A DNA stretch of 64,000 bases from Trametopsis cervina (lineage: Eukaryota; Basidiomycota; Agaricomycetes; Polyporales; Irpicaceae): the NCBI GenBank assembly GCA_022385755.1, contig MU278349.1, forward strand, positions 930,001 to 994,000, given 5' to 3'. The notes below the pieces were generated by a model. That model searched no databases. It was not told where the DNA came from and saw only the letters and a list, made by a program, of their open reading frames with translations. The position numbers were made by a program, and so were the translations under genes. Positions 33,111 through 43,959 of this stretch are shown here, one piece after another (within the stretch, counting starts at the first letter, position 1; each line of letters starts with the position of its first letter).

Positions 33111-33664
33111 TCCGTACCCCCTCTGGCCGAATGACCGTACAAGCAACCGATTTAAAGCACAACTGTACGATAGTAATGATACATGTTTTGGATGCTTACC
33201 GGTCGGCCGAACGATATTTGCGGCTACATGTGACATACAAGGCATTCCGCCACACCATACTATCACCCATTTCCTGTTCTAAATCTATGTACAGACTGAT
33301 GATAATATCAAGATAAGTTATATAGAGCTACATGACATATTTGCGATACTATCATGGTATATATACCTGCCACCTGCGTGATACCACCACTATACATAGC
33401 CCGATCGGCCGTGATCCGCTTACCACCACTATCGGCTAAAAGTCCCATTTGTCCACTGATAATATCGTCTACTTAGCTGAACTACCCCTCGATACTCGAT
33501 GAAGCAAAATGGATAGCGACAATACGATTTCGGTGATACTGTACGTGAGACTACGGCTGATATGCGACTACTGTTCTACTACGAGGCGTAATGCAGTACT
33601 TCTTGAAATAGGTGTTATCGGCGCTTATGCATCTTAACCTGACCCACTGACATCACCGAGCGAG
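33111..33664. other. Junction between right array and Pelota gene
   Basis: No gene. Scattered GATAATATC and CGATACTATCATGG words continue to about 33480, so the element probably ends between 33480 and 33660. Pelota regulatory sequence must also lie here. Confidence 0.5.
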
Positions 33665-35358
33665 ATGAAGCTCATTGGCAAACACATCGACAAGAACGGC
33701 GCTGTGTGTGTCGGTTTCACAACTCACAAGTTTCTTGAAACTCACATAGAGATCAGGGACACGTCTCACTCGTCCCTGAAGATGATGAAGATATGTGGCA
33801 TCTGTACAACCTCATACAAGAGGTACGGTGACTCTATCATGAGACTTGTCCTTTACTCACGCAAGGCGGACAGGGAGACCATGTGCGGGCTGCCGCTATC
33901 CGCAGGGTCCAGAACATATCTGCAACTGGCTCGAGCGAATCACATCGTGTGCGACTCAATCTGACGCTAGAAGTTACGCGGGTGGAATGGGCTCCCGCTT
34001 CCTCAGCTGGAGAGGCTGGTGCTGCTGCTGCTGCTGCGGATAGTACGAACGCCACCAATGCTCAGATGTCAACCGCAGGGCTCTCAATCTCCGGCCGCGT
34101 TGTTGCCGAGAATCAACACGTAAGATTGGGAGCATTCCATACTTTGGACATTGAGGTCAATCGTACGGTTCGAATAGAAAAGGTAGATGGGTGGGACAGC
34201 ATTGCTCTAGAACGAGTACAAGAGAGCTGTATTCCCGGACGTGGGGCTGAAGTTGCTGCGGTCGTTTGCAGCGAAGGTAGCTCTCCGATCATGTCGTGTC
34301 TCGTACGAAATTTCACTGATGCTGCGCTACGTTCCAGGAAGCGCAATCTTTTGTCTCTTGTCGCAGCATATGACGGTCATATTGCAGCGCCTGGAAGTGC
34401 CAATACCAAGAAAGCTTGCCGCCAACTCGTCCGTGCATGAAAAGGTGCGTTTTCATCCAAATTTGAATGCAGATGGTCTCACGAACATAACAGGGACTAT
34501 CAAAATTCTACTCATCACTTTATACATCATTTCTTCGGCATATACCCTATGCAAACCCCTCGATACGAGCCATCGTAATCGCTTCTCCAGGATGGGTGCG
34601 CGACGCAGTAACAGACTACATCATGGCAGAAGCAAATAGGACGGGAAACAAGGCCCTTCTCAGTGTTCGCAATAAATTCATCAAGGTTCACATCACGAGT
34701 CCTCATGTGCACAGTCTCACCGAAGTGTTGAAGAGCCCGGAAGTAAGCCATTTGTATCACATGCCCTTCACGGCACGTAGTTTACCTATTTCAACAGATT
34801 ACTTCACAACTCAAGGAGACAAAGTTTGCTCGTGAAGGCATCATGTTGGACAAGTAATCATAATTCGAGTTTCCGCCACGCGCCATGAATGACCCATGAC
34901 CCCAGATTTTTCAAGATGTTGGGAACAGACGAGATGCGTGCTTGGTACGGTCCTCAGCACGTCCGACTGGCGGCAGACCGTGGCGCCATTGGAACCCTCC
35001 TTATCTCGGATGAGCTCTTCAGGTCAGTCTCATGGACTGAGGGGCGGTCTGGGATCCTGACAACCGAATTGTAGGGCAAGCGATCCTGCCGTCCGAAAAC
35101 GATACGTGCAGCTGGTCGAAGACGTACGCCAAAAGAACGCAGAAGTGTTGATCTTCTCCAGCATGCATGAGTCTGGCCAACGTGAGCATTTTTTACCCCA
35201 GAAGGGAACACTCTTCTAATTTAGTCACAGAGCTCAATCAGCTGAGCGGTATCGCCGCTATCCTAACTTTCCCACTAGATGTAGAGGTTGTAGAAGCTGA
35301 AGAGCGTGAAGCGAAAGAAGCGGAGGAAAACAAGGATCAGGAAGGCACGGAAGATTGA
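33665..35358 (+). CDS. DOM34: Pelota/Dom34 ribosome-rescue factor
   Basis: An eRF1-like factor that, with Hbs1, splits stalled ribosomes in no-go and non-stop mRNA decay. Exon 1 ([13 protein letters not shown]) joins past an intron to [20 protein letters not shown] and then to [16 protein letters not shown], the Sm-like N-terminal domain. Later segments are [25 protein letters not shown], the central domain [21 protein letters not shown]...[19 protein letters not shown], and the C-terminal domain [29 protein letters not shown] and [18 protein letters not shown]. An acidic tail ([19 protein letters not shown]) ends the protein. The N-domain loop has an Ala-rich insertion (AGAAAAAAD) from a GCT run near 34018. 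About seven introns; no truncation. Confidence 0.93.
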
Positions 35359-36890
35359 TCCTGATAGCAATCGCCACAGACATCATACTGTATGAGTAAC
35401 TACACTACGAACTATGTCATTGTAAGTCACTGCAATATCTGTTCTTGAAGCACTAATCGGCCTTCCGGATTCTCCTTTGCACAGCGCTGCGCATATATAT
35501 TGTTTCACAAGCACCTCAAAGTTACGTATAGCACATTCGAAGTGCAGGTGTGCTATTTTCAGACGTCTTTGGACTTCTCGCACAACGCACATTATGTTCA
35601 GCCTGAGGTGCGTCGATACATCGAATTAGGCTCTAAACCACGGCCAAATTGCTGTCAAACGAATGCTGCAACCGTAAGTGATAGAGGCCAGTGATACAAG
35701 AGTGGATCCATAGCAGCAATTACCGCTGCAAGCTGTTGCTAATCATTCCAACGATGTCGAAGAGTGTCGAGCTCTCATCACCGTTGATGTAGAGAATCAA
35801 ATCGCCGGAGAGGGCTGTTTCATCGGTGAAGCCCTCTGCCATGTTTGGACTGCGCATGGAGTATCGGCGGTGGCTGTGGATGAAGTCGCGCTCGCAGCTC
35901 AGTGTGTGAAACGGCGAGCGGCTGGTAGAGCGATTGGAGGGGAGAGCGCACATGGCTTGACCGTTCGCCGTCTTTGTCTTGTGCAGGGTCGCAGTCGTCT
36001 GATCGCCAACCGAGGCACGGTCGATCACCGATCATCGACTACGAACGTTGCATCCTCGGCGTCGGGACATCCACTAACAGAGGCGACCTTACTCCCGAGG
36101 AGAAAACACCGCTCAATTTTTTGCGCGACTCGAACCACAGGCACCGGTGCCTCGTGTAGTCAACGGGAAGGCGCACCGCACAAACGAGCACGATAGCGCA
36201 ATGTCGACATCGTTCGGTCAGATGCGTCGATTATACCGTTGGTACGTTGCAGCTGACATAGCAGTTATTCCTTTGCTTACCCCACCCCACGGACGTCCCT
36301 TGAGCCACAGCCGCTCGGGGTGCCAGTGCCAACGTCTACGCTGGCGCTGCATGCTTCACAATCGCCCGAAATCATGGGTCACAGGGTGTGAGGAGTGCAG
36401 AAAACCGATCAACTGCCCACCGCAAGAACTGGTGCACCCGTGTGGTTGCGTTATGGAATGAGACGGATGGCCATCTTATCAGATAACGGCCGAGGAAGGT
36501 CTGATCGACATCATGCTCCTGCCTTTTTGGGAAGTGAAACTTACACGTTCCTCTCCCTAGAAGCCTCCGACAGCGCATGCAAATAGCCTGGTTTATCTTC
36601 CGTACGTCTACTGTCAAAGCCTTGTACGACGGAATTAATGCCTCTAAATCGGCTGATGCTCTACTGCTTTCGCCTGGACAACCAATCTGCCGTGTCTCAC
36701 CTCATTCATGTCACCGTAAAGTTTTCATGCCGGAATGCAGCCGCCAAAAGACGTGTTCGCTGATAACTTCCCCAAGCGAAAGTACAAATACTACTGCCTC
36801 CAAGGCCAGTAGCTGCTTGTGCCCCTCGGCCCGCTTTTCATCCCCCCTACCTCCCTCCTCCCTCTCTCCTTCTCCTTGGTGATCTGTACC
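35359..36890. other. Intergenic region, one weak minus-strand ORF (35720-36028)
   Basis: No gene can be supported with confidence. A 102-codon minus-strand frame at 35720-36028 ends with plausible coding sequence (MAEGFTDETALSGDLILYI and DIVGMISNSLQR) and could be the last exon of a small unknown gene. Nothing upstream of it could be spliced convincingly. Confidence 0.4.
36834..36889 (+). promoter_or_regulatory. Pyrimidine tract before the ferric reductase start
   Basis: An almost unbroken C/T run (CCCCCTACCTCCCTCCTCCC and on) ends about ten bases before the ATG at 36891. CT-rich tracts near the transcription start are common in basidiomycete promoters. A similar tract precedes the membrane-protein gene at 48651. 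Confidence 0.4.
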
Positions 36891-39179
36891 ATGTCCAACC
36901 CTACCTCTCTAGTCTCCAGGGCGGCGGTGGTCGCCGACCACGCCATTAAGCACAAGGGCGAACATGTGCGTCACACTCTTGGCATCCTGATCATACGTAG
37001 AGCTAACGTCGAATTAATCCGAAGGATTATCCCTTTGACCTCTGGTACTTCATCGCAGGCGTCGTCGGAGTCGCAGTAGCCTTCAACGTCATATCCATAG
37101 TATGGGCTTTCATGCGACGACAACACTCCGCGGCCCCGTCCAAAGGGCCACAGCCAATCGGACAGAAGTCGCTGTGGAGGCTGCCCAGTGCCATACTCTC
37201 GGGCATCCGTATCGTCGCATTCCGGTGGAGGTTCCCGTTGATCAAACTGAGTGTACTGGAGGGATGGCTCACCGCTATATACCTCGTAGCCATACTCATC
37301 TGGGAGTTCGCAAACAGTTCGTCTCAGTTACTCATCTACTTCTGAAGTCATATAACGATAAACGCGCCTCATAGCCCAGAACCTGCTCATCAAGGACTGG
37401 TCTGATAGGTCGGGACACATCGCTGCCTGCCAGATCTCACTCATTGTTGGGCTGTCCATGAAGAACAATGTCATTGGATGTGAGCGTCTCTGCAACAACA
37501 TGGACCTCTAGTTTAGCTGACGCCGTACTCAATCTCTTAAAGATCTAACTGGCGTTAGCCATGAAAAGGTAAATTGGATATTGTCATGCATAGGCAGTCT
37601 GTCTCACGGCTACCGGGTGTTCTCAGCTGCAAATCCTGCACCGAACGATTGCACGCTCTCTCTTCGTGATGGTTTTGATCCACGGCTTCTCACGGTATGT
37701 CAGCACCCGACCACTACCGAAGCAACGTCTAATACTTTACTGTCTCACAGGGTCAGCGTCGAGTAAGAGTCAAATTCCTCTATTTGCCTGTAGACGGAAA
37801 CTTATAACCCGTTCGTGCTGGTAGACGCCTTGAGATCACGGAATTCGGATGGACGGAATTGGGTCTGGCAGCTGGAATAATCTATGCGATTATCCTCATT
37901 GTGTCAATTGAACCTATTCGAAGACGTTTCTTCGAGATTTTCTACGCCATGCACGTCGTCCTCGTCTTGTGAGTGGTAATATCGCGGTGTCACATGACTT
38001 CTCACTCAAAACTTCTATGATAGCGCCCTCATCCTGATCACCTACTTGCATGTTGCTGCTTCAAAGTAGGTTATACGCTCTTAGGATTTTTACGTCGCAA
38101 ACTGACTATTGCTGTTAGCTTCGGAATCCTCGTCTGGCCCGCTTTCGTTATTTGGGGCTTTGATCGTGTCGTGCGATACATTCGTTACCTGTACCTCACC
38201 GATCTTCAGTCCCCCTCCAACCCTGATAGCCAAGCTACCCTCGAGCTTCTATCCTCAGACACCATACGCATCACCGCACGCCGTGGGCGCAACGTCCCCG
38301 TGACATGGAGCGCTGGTCAGCACATGTTCCTCGCTTTCCCGTCCGTTGGTCCCGCCGAATCCCATCCCTTCACCATTGCCACGGTCCCGAACGACGACAG
38401 CAGTAGCGCTGAGTCCGGCAAGGAGATGGTATGGGTCATCCGTGCCCGAGACGGGTTCACGAGAAGGATCAAGGAGTACGCACTCGAGAGAAACGGGTCA
38501 TGCAAAGTACCTGTGTTCATGCACGGCCCATACGGTGCCCCTCCGGACATCACACCATACAGCACATGCGTTTTCATTGCCGGAGGGTCGGGTATCACGT
38601 ACACTCTACCTCGTATGCGTGACTTGCTCATGTGAGTTTCTTCCCGTATGGTTGGGATGGAGTCTGACGCATGTTATCCTCAGCCGCGTCGCGGACGGCA
38701 AGGCTTGCGCGCGCCGAATTGTCTTTATCTGGGCCGTAAGACATGCCTCCCACATTGAGTGGCTTTCTTCCGAGTTCACCAAGGCTCTCGCTACGGCATC
38801 GCGCACACCCTCCCTTTCCTTAACCATCGCCGTCCACGTCACTTCTTCAGCAGCATCAACGCCATCGCTGGCCGGTTCTACGGAGGAGGACATTGAAAAA
38901 GACGAATCTGGACCCGCTTCACCCGTCGAGAAATCGAAGGAGCTCTCCGTATTCAGTGCTCAGAGTGGCGTCAAAATAGAAGAGGGACGACCCGACGTCA
39001 GCAAAATTCTTGAGGAGGCGGTAAAAGGCTCAGAAGGCCCCGTCTCCGTTGATGTTTCTGGACCACGTTTGCTTGTGAAGAGCATCAGGGAGACGTTGTC
39101 TGGAGGATTTGCGTCGCCTATCAGCGTGCTAGAAGGCGTCCCCACCGTACAGCTGAATGTTGAAACCTTCTCTATGTAA
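36891..39179 (+). CDS. FRE-type ferric/cupric reductase, transmembrane
   Basis: A plasma-membrane flavocytochrome that moves electrons from cytosolic NADPH through FAD and two hemes to extracellular ferric iron. Segments: DYPFDLWYFIAGVVGVAVAF (TM), LSVLEGWLTAIYLVAILIW (TM), LTGVSHEK, and the first heme His pair in ILHRTIARSLFVMVLIHGF after an intron ending near 37628. GWTELGLAAGIIYAIILIV (TM) and the second His pair in AMHVVLV...LITYLHVAAS follow. The cytosolic half has the FAD motif SHPFTIATVP near 38355-38385, a GPYGAPPD loop near 38525 and the NADPH-binding IAGGSGITYTLP near 38577. A Ser/Glu-rich insert (near 38860-39000) separates the last NAD-domain parts. About nine introns. Some N-terminal exons near 37.4-37.8 kb are uncertain. 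Confidence 0.88.
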
Positions 39180-39386
39180 GCACCAGACAGCCTCCATCAG
39201 TCGTATGACCGTTGGACCCGTCGTTTCGGCTGTTTGCTCTATGACTATGAATCCTACGCATATTTCCCATCGGATACAGACTCGGATGTATTTGTTAGAA
39301 TAGAGGGATTTGTATGCATGTCTACTATGGTTGACTTGTATCTACCTGCGATTTCTGTATTCCACGTACTATCACAAAATAGGCCT

Positions 39387-42300
39387 TCACTCATCGCCAC
39401 CCCCTTCTAATTCGAGTTCTTCCACTTCCTCCTCTTTTCCGACCCTGAACTTCTGGTCGTCGCTCTTCATTGTTAGCGCAGTCTGGTAATGCGAGCTGGT
39501 CTCTGTCTTCGTCACCTCCCGCAACGCCATCGTCGCGTACGCCGCTGTTCCTAACTGAAGCCTGATCTGCAGCGCGGTAAACTTGCCGTTTTCATCGATC
39601 ACAGGAGGATCGAATCCGAGTAACTTGTCTTCGTCTGCCTGCGCGAGGGCAACATCTGGGTCGGTATACCGCATAACGGACCATGTAAGTTCGGAGGGCA
39701 GATGCATGATTTTCCGGTACGATCCGCCGAGACTGTATTCCCTAAGACCAACCATCACGTTAGCACGTCAAATGCAGTCAACAGAAGAGCAAGAACACGC
39801 ACTTCTGTTTGCGCACCCAGTTGTTCGGGTCCAGCCCGTCTGCACGTAGAAATTCTTTGTATCGATCACCGAGTTTTCCCTCAGGGAACGACACATCTTT
39901 CCCAGGCAAAGGCATTATGACATCGAAGATGGTGTACTTATCCAGATCGGCCTCAGTGAGAGCCTTCACTTTGGGAGCTTCCCAAGGTTTTCTGCGCTTA
40001 CGTTGCTTGTCAGTTTGGCCACCATCTGGACCAAAACTTGAATCAGCCACCAAAACGGACATGTGACTGATGCCTACCTGTATGCTTTTCCTGAGCATTG
40101 GGCTTCTCCTCGTCGCCGAGCCCCTCCTCAGCGCCTTCGGCATCCAACTCAGTATCTTCAGCATCGGCACCTGTTTCGAACACAAGGTCACCAACAGCAG
40201 GCTTCTCAGCACCAAATACGCGAATACGCTCCGAAACGATAGCGTTCCAAACATAGGACTGGTAGGCGTGGACATACATGAGGCGCAAATTGCGTGGGAT
40301 CTGTGGGTCCAAGCATTGCTTAACTACATGGAGACAAGTCAAAGTATCGGAAATATCGTACCGTGGATAAGGATCCCATGGCATTCCTTGTGTCTCCACC
40401 TTGCTTTTTGTAGCTCTCCAGAATGCAGCGCTCAGCCACAACACGGCGAGGCATGAGTTCCAATGCGGTGTCGAGATCGCCATCCTCGAGCCAGGCCTTC
40501 CGCGCTGCCACCACATCAGGATGTTCTCCTGGGCGCACTCGTAATATCAGCGATATGGCCTTCTGCCATTCAGACTTCAGGATGGCAAGACCAATGGAGT
40601 GCGTGGGTACGGAAGCAGTTCCGAAGCGCTGCATACCTGCGGTGTATACCGTCAATAACAAAACGAGGAGTTACAAACGTGTACCTACCATAGTAGTTGA
40701 TGAACCCTTTCGTTTTGATGGTACCAAGTGCTCGGTCGATTGTATCTTGAGAGTCCACTTGTACGTTGCGCAACGTTATAACGAATGCATTCCCCTTCAA
40801 CATGCCCAGCTCTAGGCCTGCACGCCTGTAGTTGAAGTCGGCAATCCTGATTCCTCGTTCTCCGCGCTTCGTGACAGCCTCTTCTGCAGTCCGCCTCCCG
40901 CTCAGACCATTGGCCAGACGCCACACGTCCTCAACAGTCTTATTTCCGCGTCTTAACGCGACGCGCTGTGTAGTCACACCGCGCTTATCTTTAGTACCAG
41001 CAACGGACAGGTCCTTCACGTTACAATGTATGGAACGAGAGAGGTGGGCAAGAGCATCCTGTGTGTCCCGGTTTGTCTTTTGAAGCGTAAAGTGGATATA
41101 CGATGGAAAATTCCCTCGTTCTCCGCGATCGCCACGCTCGCCTATATATTGCGTAAGTGAGGTTTTGTATAGAGCCCTAGTACATATATTACCGCGTTCT
41201 GTGCGCCCACCACGCCCGCCTCGGCCACCACCTCCCCGCTTCGACCATTTAATGGCGATTTGTGATCCGTCATCGGTCGTAGGAGCAGTCGTATCCGTTT
41301 CCGACTCCAGCTTTCCACCGAAAAGTGAGCGAATAGCTTGGTGCAAACCAGTTCTAGTCTCCTTCGAAGCTATTGGCTAAAGTTGCGTCCAAAGAAATCA
41401 GATTATATTGGAGGGTAGGTTGAAATACGATACAGACATCAGACAAGACTTTACGATGATCCTCTCGCTCACCAGCACGGCCGGATCTCCCACCTCGGCC
41501 TCCCCTCCCTCCCCTCCCACCCCTTCCACCACGGTCTCTACCCCTTTTCCCCCTGTCTGGTTTGGAGGGCTCAGTTTCCGCGACAGGCGGCGCAGAGGAC
41601 GTGCTTTCAGCTGTCGAGCTTTCGGGTGCCTTAGACGTCCTTCCGCCCCATCCTCCATCACTGACAAATGGTGGTTCTGGCCCTTCGAGATAAAGTGCCT
41701 TCACTTTTGCTAATGCTTCTTCGGACAAGAAAGGCTGTAGTGTGGTTGTAAACCGCTCTGGCCAGGGCTCGCTTTCTTCTACAATTTCCTCACTTGCAGC
41801 CTCCCCTGCGGCTTTGATAGCTTCGGACTGTACAGCTTCAGCAGGAACCTCGGCTGAAGCATCTGCGGCTTCAGGGACTGCTGTCTGTTCTATCGCAACG
41901 CCTTCCGATGGTGCTTCCGTAGTGGATGTCTTATCCTTTTTCGAGGATGACTCGGGCTTGTCCAATGACTTGAGATGAATAACATTACCGTCCAGGTCTA
42001 CCTCGTAAACGAGGAAGTCAGTGAATCTATGAGACGTTATATGCGTGTCCAATTGTCAGTACAGTAATGAGCTACGCACCTCTGTTTTATAATACCCTCT
42101 ATTTTAGGAACGTCATGGCCTACATACTCTGAGATGCCAACGTCTGTCTCCATTATACGAAACATAGAGCCATCAGCGGAAGCAGTAGGTTTCCCAAGGC
42201 CGAGTAATTCATGACTTGGAGGCAGCAGGTTCTCTGGATCGTCCGGCGTATCTTTAGCTTTTACTTGAGGGGCCTCGTCTTCGTTTGATGCTTCAGCCAT

Positions 42301-42402
42301 TTTCACGTCCTCCGGCGCATCAGGCTCTTCGCTCAACTTTGTTCTTTTCGGAGAACGGCCAGCGACTCCCTCCTCATCTTCCCTCGGTCGTGTCGTAGAC
42401 AT
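39387..42402 (-). CDS. PUS7: tRNA/mRNA pseudouridine synthase Pus7 (TruD family) with RGG boxes
   Basis: Converts uridine to pseudouridine in tRNA, U2 snRNA and mRNA. The N-terminus is acidic and disordered, followed by [28 protein letters not shown] across an intron. The core shows [20 protein letters not shown], the catalytic-Asp motif [13 protein letters not shown] (near 40995-40960), [18 protein letters not shown] joined to [12 protein letters not shown], and [22 protein letters not shown]. The C-terminal part has [20 protein letters not shown]. Two Arg/Gly-rich stretches interrupt the catalytic half: [20 protein letters not shown] at about 41550-41490 and [17 protein letters not shown] at about 41245-41190. 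About eight short introns. Confidence 0.93.
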
Positions 42403-42580
42403 CCCAGTGCGATGGAGGCGGTTGTTGTGTTGGGCAAAACAAAGCGAGACGGAAGTGTATTTGAGTACAAGTTTTGCCTATAAACAGGCGGCTCGACAAG
42501 CCCTGGTAGAAGTTAAGTAGAAGATCGGCGGCGAATTTGATACCGATTTTGATTTCAGCCGCGCACCATTTCTCTCCAAA

Positions 42581-43534
42581 ATGTCATCTGAGCAGGTAAA
42601 GATTAAAACATACGCCGAGCGGGCAGCGAAGCATACAAACCCTGCCGCGAAAGCATTACTTCATGCCATCGAACGCAAGAAAAGTAACCTCTGCGTTAGC
42701 GTTGACGTTACTGACCGGGATGATTTCCTTAAAATCATCGATGTCGTGGGTCCATACGTCTGTCTGATCAAGGTGCGCACGAAATTCGCGCCTCCTTCCG
42801 TGGCCCGTCTCACCGTAAGGCTTACAGACTCATGTCGACATCATCGAACGTTTCGATTATTCCCTCATCGAGCACTTACAAGAGCTCAGTGTGACCCATG
42901 ACTTCCTCATTTTCGAGGACCGAAAGTTCGCAGACATCGGTTCGCAGTCGCTCCATGGCTTCTGTTGTGAGATATTAATATCGAATTCTCCATAGGAAAC
43001 ACCGTCGCGTTACAATACTCGAGCGGCGTACATAAAATCGCGTCATGGTCGCACATCACGAATGCCCACCCTGTGCCAGGTCCTTCGATCGTGTCAGGTC
43101 TGGCCTCAGTCGGCAAACCGCTTGGAAGAGGCTTGCTCTTGCTAGCGGAAATGAGTACAAGAGGCAGCTTGGCGACTGGCCAGTATACAGAGGAGGCCGT
43201 GCGTATGGCGCGGACGCACCGCGACTTCGTGATCGGCTTCATCGCGCAGAGGAGGATGGAAGGTGTCGGAGCGTCCGACGGTGCCGCACTGCACGATGAA
43301 GACTTTCTCATTTTATCCCCCGGCGTCGGTCTTGATTCGCAGGGAGATGCTATGGGACAACAGTACCGCACACCGCAAGAGGTTGTCACCGAGTCTGGAT
43401 GCGACGTTATAATCGTTGGCCGCGGGATCTATGGCAAGGGATACGATCTCGACGTGGAAGCTGTGCGAAGGCAAGCGCAAAGATATCGCGACGAAGGGTG
43501 GGCGTCATACGAACGCAGACTACAGCGTGGTTGA
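42581..43534 (+). CDS. URA3: Orotidine 5'-phosphate decarboxylase
   Basis: Last step of de novo UMP synthesis, cytosolic. The start at 42581 gives [16 protein letters not shown]. Exon 1 ends at CLIK, intron about 42773-42830, then [20 protein letters not shown] and the catalytic [13 protein letters not shown] (Asp-x-Lys-x-x-Asp charged network, near 42912-42938). A second intron near 42939-42994 leads to [29 protein letters not shown] [40 protein letters not shown] and IIVGRGIYG, the phosphate-binding end. Length and motifs match functional fungal URA3/pyrG. Confidence 0.95.
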
Positions 43535-43959
43535 AGGGGAGGGCATGCACATAGTAGTGACATTCGGAGTCCTAGGCAAACAAAGACAATAAATGTACAG
43601 CACGAACTTCCTCCCTTGCGTGAGAAGCGTTTGGTATCTCAAATAGTCTAAGGACGAACTCAGGCTCATGCATCGTTCCTTCTACGGACGACCACACTAG
43701 GGATGATATGTAAGTCTCTGCACAAAATTCCAGGTGTGTGCGCATGGCCACCATGTCCTGGCTCGCGTGTTGGATCTCATGACTGAACTCCAGGCAAGTG
43801 CAGTCATACGGGAAACAGTATCGTCAACGCGTATCTGTTCTTTTTTATTATGCATCTGCACCTGTACTCTGTGGAAGAAACCGGATGACCATACATTCAT
43901 ATGTGATGATAGACATACAAAAACGATTTCTTAGTGGTTAAAAGGACGTACCGTCGCCT
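43535..43959. other. Intergenic region after URA3
   Basis: Contains the 3' ends of URA3 and the F-box gene on the other strand. No gene supported. Confidence 0.5.

Larger units (their letters stand above)
15546..33543. mobile_element. Putative KDZ transposon with TET/JBP gene and five companions, about 18 kb
   Basis: A block of six intact-looking genes (17522-31708) of transposon type, enclosed by two CpG-rich repeat arrays (15.57-17.34 kb and 31.83-33.11 kb) and by ordinary host genes outside. The KDZ transposase (27157-30955) defines the superfamily, and the adjacent TET/JBP dioxygenase is a known association in agaricomycete genomes. The ends are not certain. A short inverted match, TACAGTAT...TATCAC at 15546-15559 against the reverse complement of GGTGATACTGTA at 33532-33543, is the best candidate I found. 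No target-site duplication could be identified by eye. All six frames lack obvious stops or frameshifts, suggesting a recent or active copy. Confidence 0.7.

Noticed and set aside
35720..36617. A multi-exon gene between Pelota and the ferric reductase
   Set aside because: One frame end looks plausible, but no upstream exon with matching phase and coding character could be found.
38346..39179. 277-codon frame covering the ferric reductase C-terminus as one piece
   Set aside because: Its first half is out of frame with the FAD motif (SHPFTIATVP). Only the part after the intron near 38633-38683 is real coding sequence.
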